Part shown: positions 1 through 7,440 of the stretch, in pieces | Numbering within the stretch: the stretch's first letter is position 1 | Layout of the letters: each line of letters begins with the position of its first letter | Source of the DNA: an uncultured Oscillospiraceae bacterium | GTDB lineage: Bacteria > Bacillota > Clostridia > Oscillospirales > Ruminococcaceae | Direction: 5' to 3' | NCBI GenBank assembly: GCA_900555435.1 | Contig: USLH01000050.1 | Coordinates: 1 to 15,598 of the forward strand | DNA length: 15,598 bases | The notes under the pieces: generated by a model | Seen by the model: the letters and a program-made list of their open reading frames with translations, nothing else | The model's database searches: none | What the model was told of the DNA's origin: nothing | Program-made: the position numbers and the translations under genes

Positions 1-966
1 CCCCAGCCGGTGATGATCTATAAGCCTACGGGGCAGAAGATCCTGTTCCGGGGGATGGACAGCCCCCAGAAGCTAAGAAGCGTGAAGACGGAGCGGGGGT
101 ATGTGAGGTACATCTGGTTTGAGGAGGCCGACGAGTTTTCCGGGGAGGGGGAGCTGAGGTCGGTGATGCAGTCGCTGATGCGGGGCGGGGAGAAGTTTGC
201 GGTGTTTTATACCTTCAATCCGCCGAGGAGCAGCGGGCACTGGATCAACCGGGCGGCGGCTTCCGAAGGGTGTCGGGAAGATGCAAGGGTGATCCGGTCG
301 GACTATCGGGAGATGCCGGAGGAATGGCTGGGAGAGCCGTTCCTGGCGGAAGCGGAGCGGCTTCGGGAAAAGGATCCGAAGGCGTATGCCCACGAATATC
401 TGGGGCAGGCAGTGGGGACCGGAGGAGAGGTGTTCCCGAACCTGAAGCTCCGGAAAATCGAGGACGGGGAGATTGCCGGATTTTGCCGGGTGCGGAGAGG
501 CATCGACTGGGGGTACGGGGCGGATCCTTTTGTTTATCTGGCGGCGGAGGTGGACCGGAAACGGAAGCGGGTGCTGGTGTTTCATGAGGAATATCGATTC
601 CGGGCCAGGTTTGACTGGATCGCAGGAGCTATCCGGGCGGAGAACCCGGGAGGCGAGGCGGTGATGGCCGACAGTGCAGAGCCCCGATCCAATGACGAAC
701 TGCGGGAGCGGGGAATCCGGGTGCTGGCGGCGAAGAAGGGACCGGGGAGCATTGAGCACGGGATCAGCTGGCTTCAGGATCTGGAAGAGTTGGTGATTGA
801 TCCGGAGCGGTGCCCCAATGCAGCAAGGGAATTTGCAGAGTATACGCTGGAGGAAGACGGCTGCGGCGGGTTCGCAGGCGGGTTTCCGGATCGGAACAAC
901 CACTGCATCGATGCGCTGCGGTACGCCTGCGAGCGGGAGATGCGGCGAACAGGGGTCGGGTTCTGA
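1..966 (+). CDS. Phage terminase large subunit, C-terminal part (5' end outside window)
   Basis: Motor and nuclease subunit that pumps phage DNA into the procapsid and cuts the concatemer. The frame is open from base 1, so the N-terminal ATPase half with Walker A lies upstream. Visible are a Walker B-like YIWFEEADE (about bases 109-135), a YTFNPP coupling motif (about 208-225), and the C-terminal RNase H-like nuclease: GIDWGYGADP (about 499-528), MADSAEP (about 664-684) and the PDRNNHCIDALRYA end (about 886-927), which together carry the expected metal-binding acidic residues. The pattern fits the PBSX XtmB / terminase-3 type. Portal, scaffold and capsid follow downstream. The GTG at base 10 is an internal valine codon, not the real start. 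Family assignment is confident; the exact subfamily is inferred from memory. Confidence 0.93.
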   Translation, partial: PQPVMIYKPTGQKILFRGMDSPQKLRSVKTERGYVRYIWFEEADEFSGEGELRSVMQSLMRGGEKFAVFYTFNPPRSSGHWINRAAASEGCREDARVIRSDYREMPEEWLGEPFLAEAERLREKDPKAYAHEYLGQAVGTGGEVFPNLKLRKIEDGEIAGFCRVRRGIDWGYGADPFVYLAAEVDRKRKRVLVFHEEYRFRARFDWIAGAIRAENPGGEAVMADSAEPRSNDELRERGIRVLAAKKGPGSIEHGISWLQDLEELVIDPERCPNAAREFAEYTLEEDGCGGFAGGFPDRNNHCIDALRYACEREMRRTGVGF

Positions 967-1340
967 AGAGGGAAGGTTCAGCGAGTTTTGGGAGAGCATG
1001 TCTTTCGAATCGGGAAGCAAGGAGCGGCGAGGGGGAAAGAGCCGAACTGGATGCAGGAATGCGGAGCTTTTCGGTGGGAAAGGGCAGGGTGGCGGTTTTC
1101 AAGCGGCGGTTTCCGGCGGTGAGAGCGGCTTTGCGGCTGGGAGAGTCCGCTTCGGAAGGGCGGCAGGCGGTGAGGAAGCGGTTACGGACGTCGAGCAATT
1201 CGGGGCAGGAAGTTTTTACAGCGAAGCGGACAAGGCAGAAGGAGTTTGTATAGGCCGGTGTCGGGTGCAATGCTTGGGATTGCCGGGAAATGGCGGGAAT
1301 TTGCTGTGGAAGAGTTTTGAAAAAGGGAAGGAGAAGGAAG
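967..1340. other. 374-base block between terminase and portal without a convincing gene
   Basis: Two + frames stay open across it, one running on from 797 to 1549 and one ending at 1253, but both mainly overlap the terminase and portal genes and neither has a start with a proper ribosome site. Candidate starts at 998 and 1059 have purines in contact with, or only two bases from, the ATG. Read in the frame of the 998 ATG, the block is rich in Gly and Phe (LFGGKGQGGGF, RFGRAAGG, QFGAGSF), a flavour shared with the middle of the 132-aa gene at 7566 and with the block at 8602-8994. No terminator, promoter or RNA gene is evident. It could be a decayed small gene. Confidence 0.5.
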
Positions 1341-2720
1341 ATGACGGAGACGGAGCGGATCAGCCGGTTTCTGGCGGAAAATGCCGCCATGAGCGAGGAG
1401 GAACGCAATGCCCGGGCAGTGGGCGAGTGGCTGAGGAGCAAAAGCCGGAAGCGGATGCTGGACGGGCAGAGGTATTACGAGAACCGCTGCGACATCTTAG
1501 GGCGGAAGCGGTGGATCATCGGGGAGAACGGGCAGCCACAGGCGGATGAGACGCTGGTGAACAGCCGGATCGCCCACGGATTGGTAAGGAAGCTCACCGA
1601 TCAGAAGTGTCAGTATCTGTTCGGGCGGCCCTTTACAGTTCGGGCGGAAAACGACGGGTTCCGGGCGGCGCTGGAGGAGTTTTTCGACCGGGAGATGCGC
1701 AACCGGGTGAAGAACCTCTGCAAGGAGGCGGTGAACAAAGGCATCGCATGGCTGCAGGTATATCCGGACGGGGAGCGGCTTGGGTGCCGGAAGATCCCGT
1801 CCGAGCAGGTGATCCCCCTTTGGAGCAACGGAGAGCATACGAAGCTGGACGGGGTGATCCGGATCTTTTCCCAGGAGCGGTTCAAGGGACTCAGAAAAGA
1901 GACAGTCTTATGCGCAGAAGAGTGGAGCACGGAAGGCGTCCGGTGCTGGCTTTACCGGAACGGGGAGCTGACAGCTGATCCGGAGCGGCGGGAGAAAAGC
2001 CATTTTCGGATGGACGGGAAGCCGTATAACTTCTCGGAGGTGCCGTTTATCCCCTTCAAGTATAACGAAGAGGAGCTGCCGCTTTTACAGTTTATAAAGC
2101 CGCTTATCGACGATTACGATCTGCTGAAAAGCGAAGATGCAAACACGCTGCTGGACAGCCCCAACTCCATTCTGGTGCTGCAGAATTACGACGGGGAGGA
2201 CTTAGGGGAGTTCCGGCGGAACTTAGCGCAGTATAAAGCGGTCAAGGTCACAGACAACGGCGGGCTGGATATCAAGAGCGCACCGGTGGAGACGGATGCG
2301 GTGAACGCCCATCTGGAGCGAACTAGGAAGGATCTGTATGAAGCGGGCAGGGGAGTGGACACCCAGCGGCAGAGCCTTGGAAACTTAAGCGGGGTGGCGT
2401 TGAAATTCCTGTACGCCGATCTGGACTTGGACTGCAGCGGTATCGAGACGGAGTTTGCGGCTGGATTTGAAAAGCTCTTCCGGTTTTTGAAGGTATGGCT
2501 GGGGCTGACGGGGCAGGGGGATTATTTCGGGGAGAAGGCGCAGATCGTTTTGAACCGGGATATTCTCATCAACGAAAGCGAGGCCATCGAAGGGTGTGCG
2601 GCATCGGCGGGGATGCTGTCGAAGCGGACCATTTTGGAGAACCACCCGTGGGTGGAGCGTGCCGGTGAGGAAGAAGAGCGGATCCGGAAAGAGGAGGAAG
2701 CAGAGGCTTCCGGCGAATAA
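1341..2720 (+). CDS. Phage portal protein (SPP1 gp6-like)
   Basis: 459-aa portal protein, the dodecameric ring at the capsid vertex through which DNA enters and leaves and to which the connector binds. The N-terminal part (RYYENRCDIL, then LVNSRIAHGLVRKLTDQKCQYLFGRPF), the mid region (KGIAWLQVYPDG, IPSEQVIPLW), and the DDYDLLKSEDANTLLDSPNSILVLQNYDG and GVALKFLYADLDLDC segments are typical of the SPP1 gp6/PBSX XkdE portal family, and the length fits. The frame is open back to an ATG at 1290, but ATG 1341 is chosen because AAGGAG (1328-1333) sits 7 bases before it and the translation MTETERISRFL looks like a family N-terminus. The C-terminus is a charged Glu-rich tail (about 15 residues). The scaffold gene follows after 12 bases; no gp7-type minor head gene lies between. 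Confidence 0.93.
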   Translation: MTETERISRFLAENAAMSEEERNARAVGEWLRSKSRKRMLDGQRYYENRCDILGRKRWIIGENGQPQADETLVNSRIAHGLVRKLTDQKCQYLFGRPFTVRAENDGFRAALEEFFDREMRNRVKNLCKEAVNKGIAWLQVYPDGERLGCRKIPSEQVIPLWSNGEHTKLDGVIRIFSQERFKGLRKETVLCAEEWSTEGVRCWLYRNGELTADPERREKSHFRMDGKPYNFSEVPFIPFKYNEEELPLLQFIKPLIDDYDLLKSEDANTLLDSPNSILVLQNYDGEDLGEFRRNLAQYKAVKVTDNGGLDIKSAPVETDAVNAHLERTRKDLYEAGRGVDTQRQSLGNLSGVALKFLYADLDLDCSGIETEFAAGFEKLFRFLKVWLGLTGQGDYFGEKAQIVLNRDILINESEAIEGCAASAGMLSKRTILENHPWVERAGEEEERIRKEEEAEASGE

Positions 2721-2732
2721 GGAGGGTACGAA

Positions 2733-3185
2733 ATGGAAGAGATCTTAGCGATGGTAGACGGTATGGCCGGGGAAGACGGAAAAGTGGAGGCTGCGGCTTT
2801 GAAAGAGGCGTTGAAGGGACGGCTTTCGGATCTTCAGAAAAGCCTTCGGAAAAAGAAGGAACGCCTGAGCCTCAGCGAAGCGCTGGTGAAAAATGGAGCG
2901 AAGGACGTGGATTATCTGCTGTTCCGGCTGGAGGAGCGGGCAAGGTTCGGCGAAGAAGGGGAGCTTCTGGAGGAGGACGCCCTGATCAGCGGGGCGAAAG
3001 AGGAGTTCCCGGCGTTTTTTAACCGGAAGCGGGGAAAGATCTGGGGCGTGAAGCCCGGAGAAGGCGAGAGCGGCGAGGAGATGGACGCCGAGGAGTTCGG
3101 GCGGCTCAGCTACCGGCAGAGAGTGAAGCTCTTTGAGGAGGATCCGGAGCTTTATCACAGCCTGCAGGGAGAGAACCGGTGGTGA
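2733..3185 (+). CDS. Phage scaffold protein (GP20-like / XkdF position)
   Basis: 150-aa, highly charged, predicted mostly helical protein just upstream of the major capsid gene. It fits the phage minor structural GP20 (scaffold) family: an N-terminal helical region rich in Lys/Glu (LKEALKGRLSDLQKSLRKKKERLSLSEALVKNGAKDVDYLLFRL) and a C-terminal stretch ending LSYRQRVKLFEEDPELYHSL. The NGAKDVDYL segment is a recurrent GP20 feature (recalled, not searched). Its expected role is to guide capsid subunit assembly and then leave the procapsid. The start is set by AAGGAGG at 2719-2725, overlapping the portal stop region. It is somewhat shorter than many GP20 scaffolds (often 170-200 aa), with no sign of truncation. 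Confidence 0.82.
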   Translation: MEEILAMVDGMAGEDGKVEAAALKEALKGRLSDLQKSLRKKKERLSLSEALVKNGAKDVDYLLFRLEERARFGEEGELLEEDALISGAKEEFPAFFNRKRGKIWGVKPGEGESGEEMDAEEFGRLSYRQRVKLFEEDPELYHSLQGENRW

Positions 3186-3204
3186 GCCGGGAAAAGAAGC
3201 GGTA

Positions 3205-3223
3205 AAGCGGGAAAGTCCCGTTT
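3205..3223 (+). promoter_or_regulatory. Short hairpin in the leader of the capsid gene
   Basis: The 69-base gap before the capsid gene contains CGGGA-AAG-TCCCG (3208-3220), extended by one G-U and two A-U pairs to an 8-bp stem with a 3-base loop. It is not followed by a T-run, so it does not look like a terminator. Its position, about 20 bases upstream of the very strong GAGGAGG site of the most abundant virion protein, fits an mRNA-stabilising or processing hairpin. That role is inference. Confidence 0.35.
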
Positions 3224-3254
3224 CCGATAGAAAAGTTTTGAGGAGGAAAAAACA

Positions 3255-4100
3255 ATGGCAAACGAAACACAGAACGTGAGCAACACCACGACCCTTTCCA
3301 ATCTGGTCAATCCGCAGGTGGTGGCGGATGTAGTGGATCAGAACCTGACCGACGCCATCCATTTTCTGCCCCTTTGCAAGGTGGATCGGAAGCTGGAGGG
3401 CAGCTCGGGCAGCAAGGTGACCTTGCCGAAGTACGCATACATCGGCGACGCCGTGGACGTTTCCGAAGGCGGGGAGATCCCGGTGAAGAAGCTGACGGCT
3501 TCTACGGTGGAGGTCACCGTGAAAAAGGCGGGCAATGGCGTGGAGCTGACCGACGAGGGCCTTCTGAGCGGTTACGGCGATCCGCTGGGCGAGGCGGTGA
3601 GCCAGCTGACTTTGTCCATTGCCAGCAAGCTGGACAAGGACGCCATGAGCTGCCTTGCCGGCATCGGCACGGACATGACGGTGGATTCCAGCGCTGCGGC
3701 TTTGTCGGCGGACGTCATTGCCGATGCCCTGGTGAAATTCGGGGACAGTGCAGACGGCGACAAGGTACTGCTGATCGCTCCGGCGCAGATGGCGGCGCTG
3801 CGGAAGTCCGAAAGCTGGCTGAAGGCGACGGATATGGGCGTTGCTTCTTTGATGAAGGGAACGGTGGGGATGATCCACGGCTGTCAGGTGGTGGTGTCCA
3901 ACAAGATCAAGTCCGTCAGCGGCGTGTATGAAAACTACATCGTTATGCCCGGCGCCCTGGCGCTTTTCTTAAAGCGGGACACTGAAGCCGAGATGCAGCG
4001 GGACATTATCCACAAGACCACCACCGTTACGGTGGACAAGCACTATGCCATCCACCTCGCCAACGAGAGCAAGGCCATCAAGCTGAAGGCCAAGGCTTAA
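3255..4100 (+). CDS. Major capsid protein (N4-gp56 family)
   Basis: 281-aa shell protein. The N-terminus (NTTTLSNLVNPQVVADVVDQNL), KVTLPKYAYIGDAVDVSEGGEIPVKKLTAS, the segment from VKKAGNGVELTDEGLLSGYGDPLGEA, and the late section VVVSNKIKSVSGVYENYIVMPGALALFLKRDTEAE are the hallmarks of the N4-gp56/PBSX XkdG-type HK97-fold capsid proteins common in Clostridia phages. It is translated from a strong site (GAGGAGG at 3240-3246, 8 bases before the ATG). Codon choice differs from the neighbours: many GCC, GAC, ATC, AAG and few of the GCG/CGG/GGG codons common elsewhere, as expected for a highly expressed gene. The C-terminus is Lys-rich and ends in KLKAKA. It is intact by length and motif content. 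Confidence 0.94.
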   Translation: MANETQNVSNTTTLSNLVNPQVVADVVDQNLTDAIHFLPLCKVDRKLEGSSGSKVTLPKYAYIGDAVDVSEGGEIPVKKLTASTVEVTVKKAGNGVELTDEGLLSGYGDPLGEAVSQLTLSIASKLDKDAMSCLAGIGTDMTVDSSAAALSADVIADALVKFGDSADGDKVLLIAPAQMAALRKSESWLKATDMGVASLMKGTVGMIHGCQVVVSNKIKSVSGVYENYIVMPGALALFLKRDTEAEMQRDIIHKTTTVTVDKHYAIHLANESKAIKLKAKA

Positions 4101-4113
4101 AAGGAGGGATCCG

Positions 4114-4428
4114 ATGAAGGCGGAGATCCTTGAAAAGGCGAAAAAGCTGCTGCCGGAGGGGCAGGACGAGGAGAAGCTGTCCGTCTGGGCGGAGGATGTG
4201 GAGCGTTACATCTGCGCCTTCTGCGGGGTCGGGGAGATCCCGGAGGGATGCGAGACAGTGGCGGCTCGGATGCTGGCGGCGGCGATGGAAGGGAGCGTGG
4301 AAGAAGGGGCGCTGAAATCCATCACAAGGGGGGATTTCAGCGCATCCTACGAGCCGGGGCAGAGAGCGGGGCTTTCCGATTTTGACCGGCGGCTCTATCC
4401 CTTCCGGAAGCTCAGGTGGAAGGCATGA
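4114..4428 (+). CDS. Head-tail connector protein (gp6-like, YqbG position)
   Basis: 104-aa mainly helical protein directly after the capsid gene, preceded by AAAGGAGG (4099-4106). It resembles the phage gp6-like/YqbG head-tail connector group: an acidic helical N-terminal half with ERYICAFCGVGEIP, a Met/Ala-rich helix (VAARMLAAAMEG) and a SITRGDFSASYE strand motif near the end, often seen in this family (recalled, not searched). The role would be to form the ring below the portal. Its stop overlaps the next start (ATGA, 4425-4428), pointing to translational coupling. Specific function is inferred from position and motif. Confidence 0.75.
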   Translation: MKAEILEKAKKLLPEGQDEEKLSVWAEDVERYICAFCGVGEIPEGCETVAARMLAAAMEGSVEEGALKSITRGDFSASYEPGQRAGLSDFDRRLYPFRKLRWKA

Positions 4429-4808
4429 AGAGGAAAGGCGGATGGCGTTTGGGACTTAGGAACGTGATCGAGAGCACCTATCGGGGAGAGATGACCGCTT
4501 ACAGGCGGTACGCCAAGGTGGAGAAGGGGCGGACGGTCTTTAAGGAGGAAGCCGTCTGCACCGCCGTGCCCTGTGCGCTTTCAAGAGGAGGAAGCGTCCG
4601 GCGGCAGGGGTCGCCTATCCGGCAGGAGGAAACGGCCGTCATCGACTATGATGCAAAGCTCTTTGCATCGCCGGAGCTTTCGATCCCGGCAGGGTGCCGG
4701 ATCTTTGTGCGGCAGGACGGGGTGCTGCGGGAATTCGTTTCCTGCGGGGAAGCCATGGTATACCCCACCCATCAGGAAATTCCGGTGAGCCGGGAGGAGA
4801 GAGCCTGA
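4425..4808 (+). CDS. Head closure / head completion protein (YqbH/XkdH position)
   Basis: 127-aa protein expected to cap the connector and retain packaged DNA. ATG 4425 overlaps the previous stop (ATGA) and has GGTGGAAGG just upstream; a GTG at 4416 is in frame but has no better site. The content (MTAYRRYAKVEKGRTVFKEEAVCTAVPCALS, then DYDAKLFASPELSIPAGCRIFV, ending in MVYPTHQEIPVS) reads like the beta-rich head closure proteins of XkdH/YqbH type: an early region, a target-value strand and an oligomer loop. Four Cys residues are scattered and do not form an obvious metal site. It is followed by a TGATG overlap with the tail terminator, and the HK97-gp10-like gene often found between the two is absent. 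Confidence 0.65.
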   Translation: MKRKGGWRLGLRNVIESTYRGEMTAYRRYAKVEKGRTVFKEEAVCTAVPCALSRGGSVRRQGSPIRQEETAVIDYDAKLFASPELSIPAGCRIFVRQDGVLREFVSCGEAMVYPTHQEIPVSREERA

Positions 4809-5233
4809 TGGAGAAGCTGTGGATGGAGGAGATCGTCGAAGCACTTTCCAAGGCGTTTCCGGAGGCGAGGATCGGGACGGAGCGGGTGCGGCAGGGGTTC
4901 AAAGCCCCCTGCTTCCTGCTGCGGACGGAGAAGGCTTCGGTTTTAAAGGAGCTGGGAAACCGGTACCGGGGAGAAGCCACCTTCTCCCTTCGGTATTTCC
5001 CGGAAGCGGAGGATGCGTTCAGCGGAGCGGCAGTCGGCGAAAAGGCGCGGGAGGCGCTGGAGGGGTGCGTGGGGTTCCGGGAGCTTTCGGTGAAAGCGGA
5101 GACGGACGGCACTCTTTCTATGACGGCGGCGTTTTCGGCGGTGGGGTTCCGGGTTGAGGAGCCTGCGGCGGCGATGGGGAAAATGGATTTGCAGCTGGCC
5201 TTCCGGGCGGCTGCGGGAAAGGCAGGAGAATGA
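4808..5233 (+). CDS. Phage tail terminator-family protein (XkdJ/YqbJ position, DUF6838-like)
   Basis: 141-aa protein. ATG 4808 shares its A with the previous stop (TGATG), preceded by GGAGGAGAG; the frame extends upstream, but only as a shadow of the preceding gene. The N-terminal pattern EEIVEALSKAFPEARIGTERVRQGFKAPCFLLR, then RYRGEATFSLRYFPEAEDA, and the C-terminal MTAAFSAVGFRVEEPAAAMGKMDLQL match the layout of the XkdJ/YqbJ family just upstream of the sheath in PBSX-like phages. The expected role is to cap the finished tail tube and sheath and join the tail to the head. The family is recognised by pattern and order; the role is established for analogous tail terminators and inferred here. 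Confidence 0.75.
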   Translation: MEKLWMEEIVEALSKAFPEARIGTERVRQGFKAPCFLLRTEKASVLKELGNRYRGEATFSLRYFPEAEDAFSGAAVGEKAREALEGCVGFRELSVKAETDGTLSMTAAFSAVGFRVEEPAAAMGKMDLQLAFRAAAGKAGE

Positions 5234-6537
5234 TGGCAGGCGGAGTGTTTACGGCACAGAATAAGCTCCGTGCGGGGGCGTATATCCGCTTCCGCTCGGC
5301 GGGGCAAGCTTCAGCACAGGTGGGGGAACGGGGCACGGCGGCGATCCCGCTGTTCCTTTCCTTCGGGGAAAGCGGGAAGTTCATCCCGATAGACGGGGAG
5401 ACGGACGTGGAGAAGCGGCTGGGTTTCCCGGCGGATCACGAGGCGCTGAAGTTGCTGCGGGAATGCGGCAAGCGGGCGAAGAAGGTGCTGGTCTGGCGGC
5501 TTTCCGAGGGGGAGAAAGCCTCGGCGACCGGCGGAAACCTGACGGTAAAGGCAAAGTACGGCGGCGAAAGAGGCAATGCTCTGGTCGTCCGGGTGACGGC
5601 GGAGGAGGACGGATTTTCCGTTGAAACGCTGCTGGACGGCAAGGTCATGGATCAGCAGGAGGGGAAAACCGCCACCGATCTTTCCGGCAACGACTGGGTG
5701 GATTTTTCCGGCAGCGGGGCTCTTTCGGCTCAGGCGGGACTGGCACTTACCGGCGGAAGCGACGGAGAAGAGACGGCAGAAAGCTACGACAAGTTTTTCA
5801 AAGCCCTGGAAACGGCGGATTTTGAGACCTTTGCTCTTCCCACGGAGGATAAAAGCGTGATCCGGAAGGCGGTCAGCTTTGTCAAGCGGATGCGGGAAGA
5901 AGAGGGAAAGAAGATTCAGGGGGTCGTGGCTTCTTACCCGCAGGCGGACTGCGAAGGGATTCTTTCGGTGAAAAACGGCGTGAAGCTGGAGGATGGCACG
6001 GAGGTCTCGGCGGCGGAGGCCACCGCTTATGTCGCCGGCATGACGGCAGGCGCACAGATGAACGAATCGAACACCTACGATTTCTACGACGGGGCTTCCG
6101 ATGTACTGGTCCGGTATACCGGCAGCGAGATCGAGACGGCGCTGAGGGCAGGGGAATGGGTCTTTGTCCCCGGAAAAGGCGGTGTGGTCGTAGAGCAGGA
6201 TCGGAACACCCTGACCTCCTTTACGGCGGAAAAGGGGAAAATCTTTTCGAAAAACCGGCCGCTGCGGGTGATGGACGGGCTTGCCAAAGATCTGAAGGAG
6301 CTGTTTGAAGGGCAGTATCTGGGAAAAACAGGCAATTCCGCCGACGGGCGGAGCCTTTTTAAGGCGGAGATCCTCGGATATTTGCAGGAGCTGGAGCAGA
6401 TGGGCGCCATTGAGGATGTCGAGGCAGAGGACGTGGAAGTCCTTCCAGGGAACGACGCCGACTCGGTGGTGGTGAACCTAAAGCTGTGGCCGGTGGACAG
6501 CATGGAGAAGCTCTACATGACCGTGGAGATCAGGTAA
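5230..6537 (+). CDS. Contractile tail sheath protein (XkdK-like)
   Basis: 435-aa sheath subunit, the component that contracts to drive the tube through the cell envelope. The N-terminus (GGVFTAQNKLRAGAYIRFRSAG), then GERGTAAIPLFLSFGESGKFIPI, VKAKYGGERGNALVVRV, the central ALETADFETFALPTED region, EATAYVAGMTAGAQMNESNTYDFY, and the C-terminal ESGMQ-like end LKLWPVDSMEKLYMTVEIR are typical of PBSX XkdK sheaths. Length is normal for the family. The ATG overlaps the previous stop (ATGA, 5230-5233), with GGCAGGAG upstream; a second ATG at 5233 could equally be used. This gene is why the particle is called contractile. Confidence 0.95.
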   Translation: MMAGGVFTAQNKLRAGAYIRFRSAGQASAQVGERGTAAIPLFLSFGESGKFIPIDGETDVEKRLGFPADHEALKLLRECGKRAKKVLVWRLSEGEKASATGGNLTVKAKYGGERGNALVVRVTAEEDGFSVETLLDGKVMDQQEGKTATDLSGNDWVDFSGSGALSAQAGLALTGGSDGEETAESYDKFFKALETADFETFALPTEDKSVIRKAVSFVKRMREEEGKKIQGVVASYPQADCEGILSVKNGVKLEDGTEVSAAEATAYVAGMTAGAQMNESNTYDFYDGASDVLVRYTGSEIETALRAGEWVFVPGKGGVVVEQDRNTLTSFTAEKGKIFSKNRPLRVMDGLAKDLKELFEGQYLGKTGNSADGRSLFKAEILGYLQELEQMGAIEDVEAEDVEVLPGNDADSVVVNLKLWPVDSMEKLYMTVEIR

Positions 6538-6549
6538 GGAGGAACGGCG

Positions 6550-6996
6550 ATGTTTTTAAAGGCAGAGGAGCTTATCAGCGGACAAGAGGGCCGGGCGTAT
6601 GCAAAAATCGACGGCCGGAATCGGGAGCTCATGTATCTGAAAGCGGTAGAGGCCACCGCCGTCAAGAAAAAGACGGCGGTGCGGACCTTGGGGCACAGCG
6701 GCGATCAGTTTAAGGCAGCCGGCTGGAGCGGAAAGGGGAAGATGACCATTTATTATGTCACCTCCCTTTTCCGGGAGCTGATGCTTCGGTACATCCGGAC
6801 GGGGAAGGACACCTATTTCGATCTGGTGGTGGTAAACGACGACGAAAGCTCCTCCTTCGGGCGACAGACGGTGGTATTAAAAAACTGCAACCTCAATTCG
6901 GTGGTGCTGGCAAAGCTGGACGTCAATGCGGAGAACCTGGACGAGACAGTGGAGTTCACCTTCGATGGAGCGGAGCTGCTGGATCGGTTCGAGTAA
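6550..6996 (+). CDS. Tail tube protein (XkdM-like)
   Basis: 148-aa tube subunit that stacks in hexameric rings inside the sheath. It has the start MFLKAEELISGQEGRAYAKIDG, the central KKKTAVRTLGHSGDQFKAAGWSGKGKMTIYYVTSLFRELMLRYIRTGKDTYFDL, and the end NCNLNSVVLAKLDVNAENLDETVEFTFDGAELLDRF, all characteristic of XkdM/YqbM tube proteins. The ribosome site AAGGAGG (6535-6541) overlaps the end of the sheath gene, keeping sheath and tube co-translated. Length and motifs are complete. Confidence 0.95.
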   Translation: MFLKAEELISGQEGRAYAKIDGRNRELMYLKAVEATAVKKKTAVRTLGHSGDQFKAAGWSGKGKMTIYYVTSLFRELMLRYIRTGKDTYFDLVVVNDDESSSFGRQTVVLKNCNLNSVVLAKLDVNAENLDETVEFTFDGAELLDRFE

Positions 6997-7005
6997 GGAG
7001 GGGCC

Positions 7006-7440
7006 ATGGATCTTCAGGCGTTTTTTATGGAGCGGGTCGAGAAGCCTTCGGAAGAGGAAGTCATCGTATCCGGGCGGTTCCCGGCGTTCCGGCTCCGGGG
7101 GATCAGCGAGGAGGAAAACGGGCGGATCCGGGCAGGATGCCGGAGAAAGGACGGCAGCATCGATCCGGAACGGTACCTGATGCGGCTGACGGCAGCCTGT
7201 GTGGCGGAGCCGGAGCTTTCAGATGCGGCACTTCAGAAGTCCTGGGGCGTTTTGGGAGAAGAGGCGCTGCTTGCAAAGATGCTGACGGCGGGGGAGTTTG
7301 CAAAGCTCTCAGAACGAGCGCAGGCCGTGTGCGGCTTTGACGTCAGCGTCCGGGAAATGGCGGAAGAAATAAAAAAAGGATCCTGCAGGGCGACGAAGAA
7401 CTCAACTACGCCTACTACGCCCTGCATGAATGCGGAGTGA
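7006..7440 (+). CDS. Tail assembly chaperone, short (zero-frame) product (XkdN-like)
   Basis: 144-aa cytoplasmic chaperone expected to coat the tape measure while the tail tube assembles. The sequence has the XkdN/YqbN layout: MDLQAFFMERVEKPSEEEVIVSGRFP, a strand-rich middle, then helices (MRLTAACVAEPELSDAALQKSWGV, EEALLAKMLTAGEFAKLSERAQAVCGFD). The last 20 residues after the A-run (SCRATKNSTTPTTPCMNAE) are low-complexity and unlike the rest, as expected where translation normally shifts frame. AAGGAGG (6994-7000) overlaps the tube stop. A longer shifted product is listed separately. Confidence 0.88.
   Translation: MDLQAFFMERVEKPSEEEVIVSGRFPAFRLRGISEEENGRIRAGCRRKDGSIDPERYLMRLTAACVAEPELSDAALQKSWGVLGEEALLAKMLTAGEFAKLSERAQAVCGFDVSVREMAEEIKKGSCRATKNSTTPTTPCMNAE

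Noticed and set aside
1059..1253. Possible 64-aa basic protein in the terminase-portal gap
   Set aside because: GCAGGA abuts the ATG with no spacing and the sequence resembles nothing known; it could equally be a chance open frame.
1440..1461. Third copy of the RNSRERM-like sequence (SKSRKRM in the portal gene)
   Set aside because: Only about 15 bases are similar and all are common CGG/AGC/AAG codons in this phage; likely chance.
797..1549. 250-codon + frame spanning terminase end, gap and portal start
   Set aside because: Two thirds overlap real genes in another frame, there is no ribosome site, and composition is mostly Gly/Arg shadow sequence. Only its stretch within the gap (967-1340) is kept as an observation.
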